Source of the DNA: WLWS01 sp965243105
Lineage (GTDB): Bacteria; Pseudomonadota; Gammaproteobacteria; Eutrophobiales; Eutrophobiaceae
Assembly: GCA_965243105.1 (NCBI GenBank)
Contig: CBDEUC010000003.1
Location: forward strand, 1,736,001-1,800,000
Direction of reading: 5' to 3'
DNA: 64,000 nt
Part shown: positions 61,297 through 64,000 of the stretch, in pieces
How positions within the stretch are numbered: the first letter of the stretch is position 1
Layout of the letters: each line of letters begins with the position of its first letter
Translations under genes and position numbers: made by a program
Notes under the pieces: generated by a model
Told to the model about the DNA's origin: nothing
Database searches by the model: none
The model's input: only the letters and a program-made list of their open reading frames with translations

Positions 61297-62253
61297 ATGA
61301 ATCGAATTATTGCTTTTCTATGCCTTTTTGTTTTCTCAACGGTTTTCGCTGAAGACCTCGCGCAGCTTGAAACCCGCGCAAGTGGTGGCGAGGCCGAGGC
61401 ACAACTTGATCTTGGGCTGAGATATCTCGGCGGTGACGGTGTCGACCAGGATGATAGCAGGGCCGCGTCCTGGATAAGCAAGGCAGCGGAGCAGGGTCTT
61501 CCACGCGCCCAGTATGCCATCGGTACCATGCACATGGCCGGTGCCGGGGTAAGTTACGACCTGAAAGAAGCAATCAAGTGGATACGACTTGCATCAGATC
61601 AGGGTTACGCGGAGGCGCAATACAGTCTCGGTGTTTTTCATTTCGAGGGGGAGGCCGTTCGAAAAAATTATAAACAGGCATCAAAACTTTATCGACTCGC
61701 CGCCGACCAGGGCAATGCGGCTGCACAGCACGCGCTCGGGGTCATGTACTTGAAGGGCACCGGGGTAAAGAAAAACGACAAGGAAGCGGCAAAGTGGATC
61801 CAGCTGGCAGCAGAGCAGGGCAACGTCGAAGCACAGAACAACATGGGCAGGATTTACACCTGGGGGAAAGGCGTGAAAGCCGATCCTGCCGAGGCGGCTG
61901 CCTGGTATCGCAAGGCGGCTGAACAGGGAGACGGGCTTGCACAGTATAACCTCGGGCTACATTACCTGGACGGTAGCGGTGTTGAAAAAAGCTACAAGGA
62001 TGCCGCTCACTGGCATGGCCTGGCAGCCGAACAGGGTATTGCCGAGGCACAGGACTATATGGGCATCATGTATGCCAACGGCTGGGGCGTAAAACAGGAT
62101 CTGGTGCAGGCTTACAAGTATTTAACTATTGCTCTTGAAAGTGGGCTTGAAGATGCCGGAAAGCACCGCGACGCGGTGAAGAAGTTGATGTCCGGCGAGC
62201 AGGTAAGCAAGGCAGAACAGTTAGCACGATCATGGTTTTCTGACGGTCAGTAG
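61297..62253 (+). CDS. Sel1-repeat (SLR) periplasmic protein
   Basis: 318 residues with a signal peptide (cleavage near VFAED, residue 19) and about seven Sel1-type TPR-like repeats of 36 residues, each with A-x-x-x-LG-x-x-Y/H-x-x-G-x-GV and AxxWxxxAAEQG (e.g. AAKWIQLAAEQGNVEAQNNMGRIY). Such solenoids bind partner proteins. With the ankyrin gene 12 bp upstream, two repeat scaffolds are probably co-expressed in the envelope. Confidence 0.9.
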   Translation: MNRIIAFLCLFVFSTVFAEDLAQLETRASGGEAEAQLDLGLRYLGGDGVDQDDSRAASWISKAAEQGLPRAQYAIGTMHMAGAGVSYDLKEAIKWIRLASDQGYAEAQYSLGVFHFEGEAVRKNYKQASKLYRLAADQGNAAAQHALGVMYLKGTGVKKNDKEAAKWIQLAAEQGNVEAQNNMGRIYTWGKGVKADPAEAAAWYRKAAEQGDGLAQYNLGLHYLDGSGVEKSYKDAAHWHGLAAEQGIAEAQDYMGIMYANGWGVKQDLVQAYKYLTIALESGLEDAGKHRDAVKKLMSGEQVSKAEQLARSWFSDGQ

Positions 62254-62286
62254 TACAACACATACTTACTAATGGGGGAGTGAGTG

Positions 62287-63018
62287 ATGAGTAAATTTAT
62301 TTACGCTTTGTATGCTGTCATTAGTTATGTTGTTTTTCTCTTGTCCTTTTTATACGCCATCGGTTTTGTTGGCGGGTTTATTGTTCCAAAGACCATCAAC
62401 TCCGGAGAACCGAGTGGCCTGTTAAATGCGCTCATCATCAATACCATTTTGCTCGGCGCATTTGCTGTTCAGCATAGCGTAATGGCCCGACCCGCGTTCA
62501 AGGCGTGGTTCACGAAGCTGGTACCTGGCGTTATTGAGCGCAGTACCTATGTGCTTTTATCAAGCCTGCTGTTGTTCGTTCTCTACTGGCACTGGGTGCC
62601 AATGCCAAGGACGATCTGGCATGTTGATGGAGGAATCCTGGCGACAGTGATACAGGTTATTTTCTGGTCTGGCTGGCTGATGGTACTGGTATCAACCTTT
62701 CTTATTAATCACTTTGACCTGTTCGGACTTCGGCAGGTCTATCTCAACTTCAAGGGAAAAGAGTATAGCCACCTGGATTTTCGTATCATCGGTCTCTACC
62801 GGCTTTGCCGTCATCCCATCATGCTTGGTTTTGTCATCGCCTTCTGGGCAACACCATACATGACCGCCGGGCATTTACTCTTCGCCGCGGCAACAACGGC
62901 ATACATTATTATTGCCCTGCAATTTGAAGAGAAAGACCTGGTTACTTTTTTCGGCGACGTATACCGGGATTACCAGCAAAAAGTGCCGATGTTATTCCCC
63001 ATCAAGTTCGGAAAATAA
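62287..63018 (+). CDS. mddA: Methanethiol S-methyltransferase-like protein (MddA family)
   Basis: 243 residues from ATG 62287 (GGGGGAG 6 bp upstream). Six membrane helices with the MddA-type blocks FLYAIGFVGGFIVPKTINSG, FAVQHSVMARPAFKAWFTKLVPGVIERSTYVLLSS, STFLINHFDLFGLRQVYLNFKGKEY and YRLCRHPIMLGFVIAFWATPYMTAGHLLFA; the RHPIMLGF and EEKDL segments form the SAM site of isoprenylcysteine-methyltransferase-like enzymes. MddA makes dimethyl sulfide from methanethiol, a DMSP-independent route to DMS. The family call is strong; activity is inferred. Confidence 0.85.
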   Translation: MSKFIYALYAVISYVVFLLSFLYAIGFVGGFIVPKTINSGEPSGLLNALIINTILLGAFAVQHSVMARPAFKAWFTKLVPGVIERSTYVLLSSLLLFVLYWHWVPMPRTIWHVDGGILATVIQVIFWSGWLMVLVSTFLINHFDLFGLRQVYLNFKGKEYSHLDFRIIGLYRLCRHPIMLGFVIAFWATPYMTAGHLLFAAATTAYIIIALQFEEKDLVTFFGDVYRDYQQKVPMLFPIKFGK

Positions 63019-63022
63019 AGGA

Positions 63023-63673
63023 CTACCAGCCATCCCAGTGCACGATGTTTTCAAGCGGCATGCGGTGAGCACGCTTGAAATCAGTGCCGATGGAGTAGGC
63101 CACCGGGATTAAGGCGGTTTGCATGATCTCATCGTAGGGTATGCCAAGGATCCCGGCCACTTCTTTTTCAAAGAAAAGATGGATCGAAGTGAAGCAGGTG
63201 CCAAGACCGCGGGTCCTTGCTGCGAGCATAAAGTTCCACGTGGCAGGACCAATTGTTCCCCATTGACCGCTTTGCATCATGATAGGTGCATTATCCGTCC
63301 GCCCGGTAATGCAGGGGATTACCATAACCGGTACTTTCTCCATATTCTCGGCCAGGTACTGGGCGGAGCTCACCACGCGCCCCTGTACCTCGTTATATTT
63401 TTCATCCTTAGAAGCCACCGATGCAGCTGATACGGGCATGTTAATGTAGGTATCCCACCCCTTGCGATAATACTCCGCTATCGCAGCGCGCTTTTCTTCG
63501 TCTGTGACAACGATGAAATGCCAGCCCTGGGCATTGGATGCCGTCGGCGCCTGTTGCGCAATCGCCAGGCACTCCTCGATCACTTCGCGTTCCACGGGCT
63601 TTGAAAAATCCAGTCGTTTTCGCACTGCCCGCGTTGTTGTGAGTAATTCTTCCGGTGTCATTTCAAGGATCAT
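63023..63673 (-). CDS. Nitroreductase family protein
   Basis: 216 residues. FMN-binding features: RAVRKRLDFSKPV near the start, QQAPTASNAQGWHFIVVTDEEKR, and the C-terminal GLGTCFTSIHLFFEKEVAGILGIPYDEIMQTALIPVAY block. These enzymes reduce nitro, quinone or other electron acceptors with NAD(P)H. The physiological substrate is unknown. It converges on the MddA-like gene with a 4-bp gap. Confidence 0.88.
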   Translation of the reverse strand: MILEMTPEELLTTTRAVRKRLDFSKPVEREVIEECLAIAQQAPTASNAQGWHFIVVTDEEKRAAIAEYYRKGWDTYINMPVSAASVASKDEKYNEVQGRVVSSAQYLAENMEKVPVMVIPCITGRTDNAPIMMQSGQWGTIGPATWNFMLAARTRGLGTCFTSIHLFFEKEVAGILGIPYDEIMQTALIPVAYSIGTDFKRAHRMPLENIVHWDGW

Positions 63674-63801
63674 GATAGTTCTCTAGTCAGGTCAGGTTAG
63701 ACGAAAAATAAGACTTATATGGCAAAAGCGCAAATGAATTCATAAATTGATACTATCATTTACCGGTAATATGGGTTTTATCTCGAAGGAGGGCTAAGCA
63801 A

Positions 63802-64000
63802 ATGTTGAGCATCATTAGAAGCATGGTAATACCGGCAGTTTTAATTATCTTCGCATCGAAATTAGCAGCTGAAGAAAACTGGTATCCATCAAAGTTTGGT
63901 GCTGATGACAGGATAGGAGCATTGAATTACCTGGCTCCCGCGATGGTGCTGGACGCGGTGAAACTTGTGACTCAGGGAAAAGTATATTCTCTCGCCGTGG
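63802..64000 (+). CDS. Cyclase family protein, N-terminal part (partial, exported)
   Basis: 66 codons to the edge of the window. A signal peptide (VIPAVLIIFASKLAA, cleavage near residue 24) is followed by Trp-Tyr-Pro-Ser-Lys-Phe-Gly-Ala-Asp-Asp-Arg-Ile-Gly-Ala-Leu-Asn, the usual start of a group of cyclase/kynurenine-formamidase-like hydrolases. AAGGAGGG (about 63786-63793) is a strong RBS. The metal-binding HxGTHxD motif would lie beyond the window. Confidence 0.7.
   Translation, partial: MLSIIRSMVIPAVLIIFASKLAAEENWYPSKFGADDRIGALNYLAPAMVLDAVKLVTQGKVYSLAV

Noticed and set aside
1..64000. tRNA, rRNA, CRISPR array or complete insertion sequence
   Set aside because: No cloverleaf-like sequence, rRNA segment, regularly spaced repeat or transposase gene was seen in any gap or coding region read.

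Overview
The window is about 64 kb of chromosome, most likely from a free-living, Gram-negative gammaproteobacterium. The evidence is conserved gene order: aroK-aroB followed by DamX-like genes, miaB-phoH-ybeY-corC on one strand, an adjacent pqiABC set, gltBD, hemE and lnt. The number of lipoproteins, MCE, RND and Lnt genes indicates an outer membrane. No rRNA, tRNA, CRISPR array or complete transposon was seen. The species cannot be named from the sequence.

Layout. (1) 1-11274: aroK end, aroB, a dGTPase-like gene, two DamX-type AAA genes, then a clear sigma70 promoter and gltBD. (2) 11.3-14.7 kb: a REP-like palindrome, a DUF454 gene, an SDR gene and small minus-strand envelope or unknown genes. 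(3) 14.9-22.0 kb: a tight five-gene unit, pqiABC plus a LolA-like gene plus an RND exporter carrying a cyclic-nucleotide-binding domain. (4) 22.0-25.6 kb: an AT-rich island that reads as an integron remnant. It has a 21-codon minus-strand stub resembling the start of an integrase, a GTTAGGC core site, three unknown cassette-like ORFs and a well-formed attC hairpin; an FAD oxidoreductase gene follows on the opposite strand. (5) 25.6-34.8 kb: rhodanese, M48 protease, SelO, DUF2059, a divergent AraC/MOSC pair and an Atm1-type ABC exporter. (6) 34.8-49.1 kb: hemE-DUF368 (PopT), lnt, a DUF799 lipoprotein, a large membrane protein, DUF4956, an M20 hydrolase, and the miaB-phoH-ybeY-corC-CNNM operon. 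(7) 49.2-54.0 kb: tungstate-type ABC genes without a binding protein, an HD hydrolase, a degenerate FmdB, an MscS channel and a solitary membrane sensor-like domain. (8) 54.0-57.8 kb: sulfotransferase, flippase and CDP-alcohol transferase, a probable surface glycan or lipid cluster. (9) 57.9-60.4 kb: a DUF1538 membrane protein with two P-II-like genes, two of the three interrupted by single-base frameshifts. (10) 60.5-64.0 kb: ankyrin and Sel1 repeat proteins, a MddA-like methyltransferase, a nitroreductase and the start of a cyclase-family gene.

The observations most worth a second look are the integron remnant with its two-gene cassette (a winged-helix-type protein plus a DUF4145/HEPN-like protein), the MCE-LolA-RND operon ending in a cNMP-domain RND protein, and the DUF1538 / dual P-II locus with its two frameshifts.
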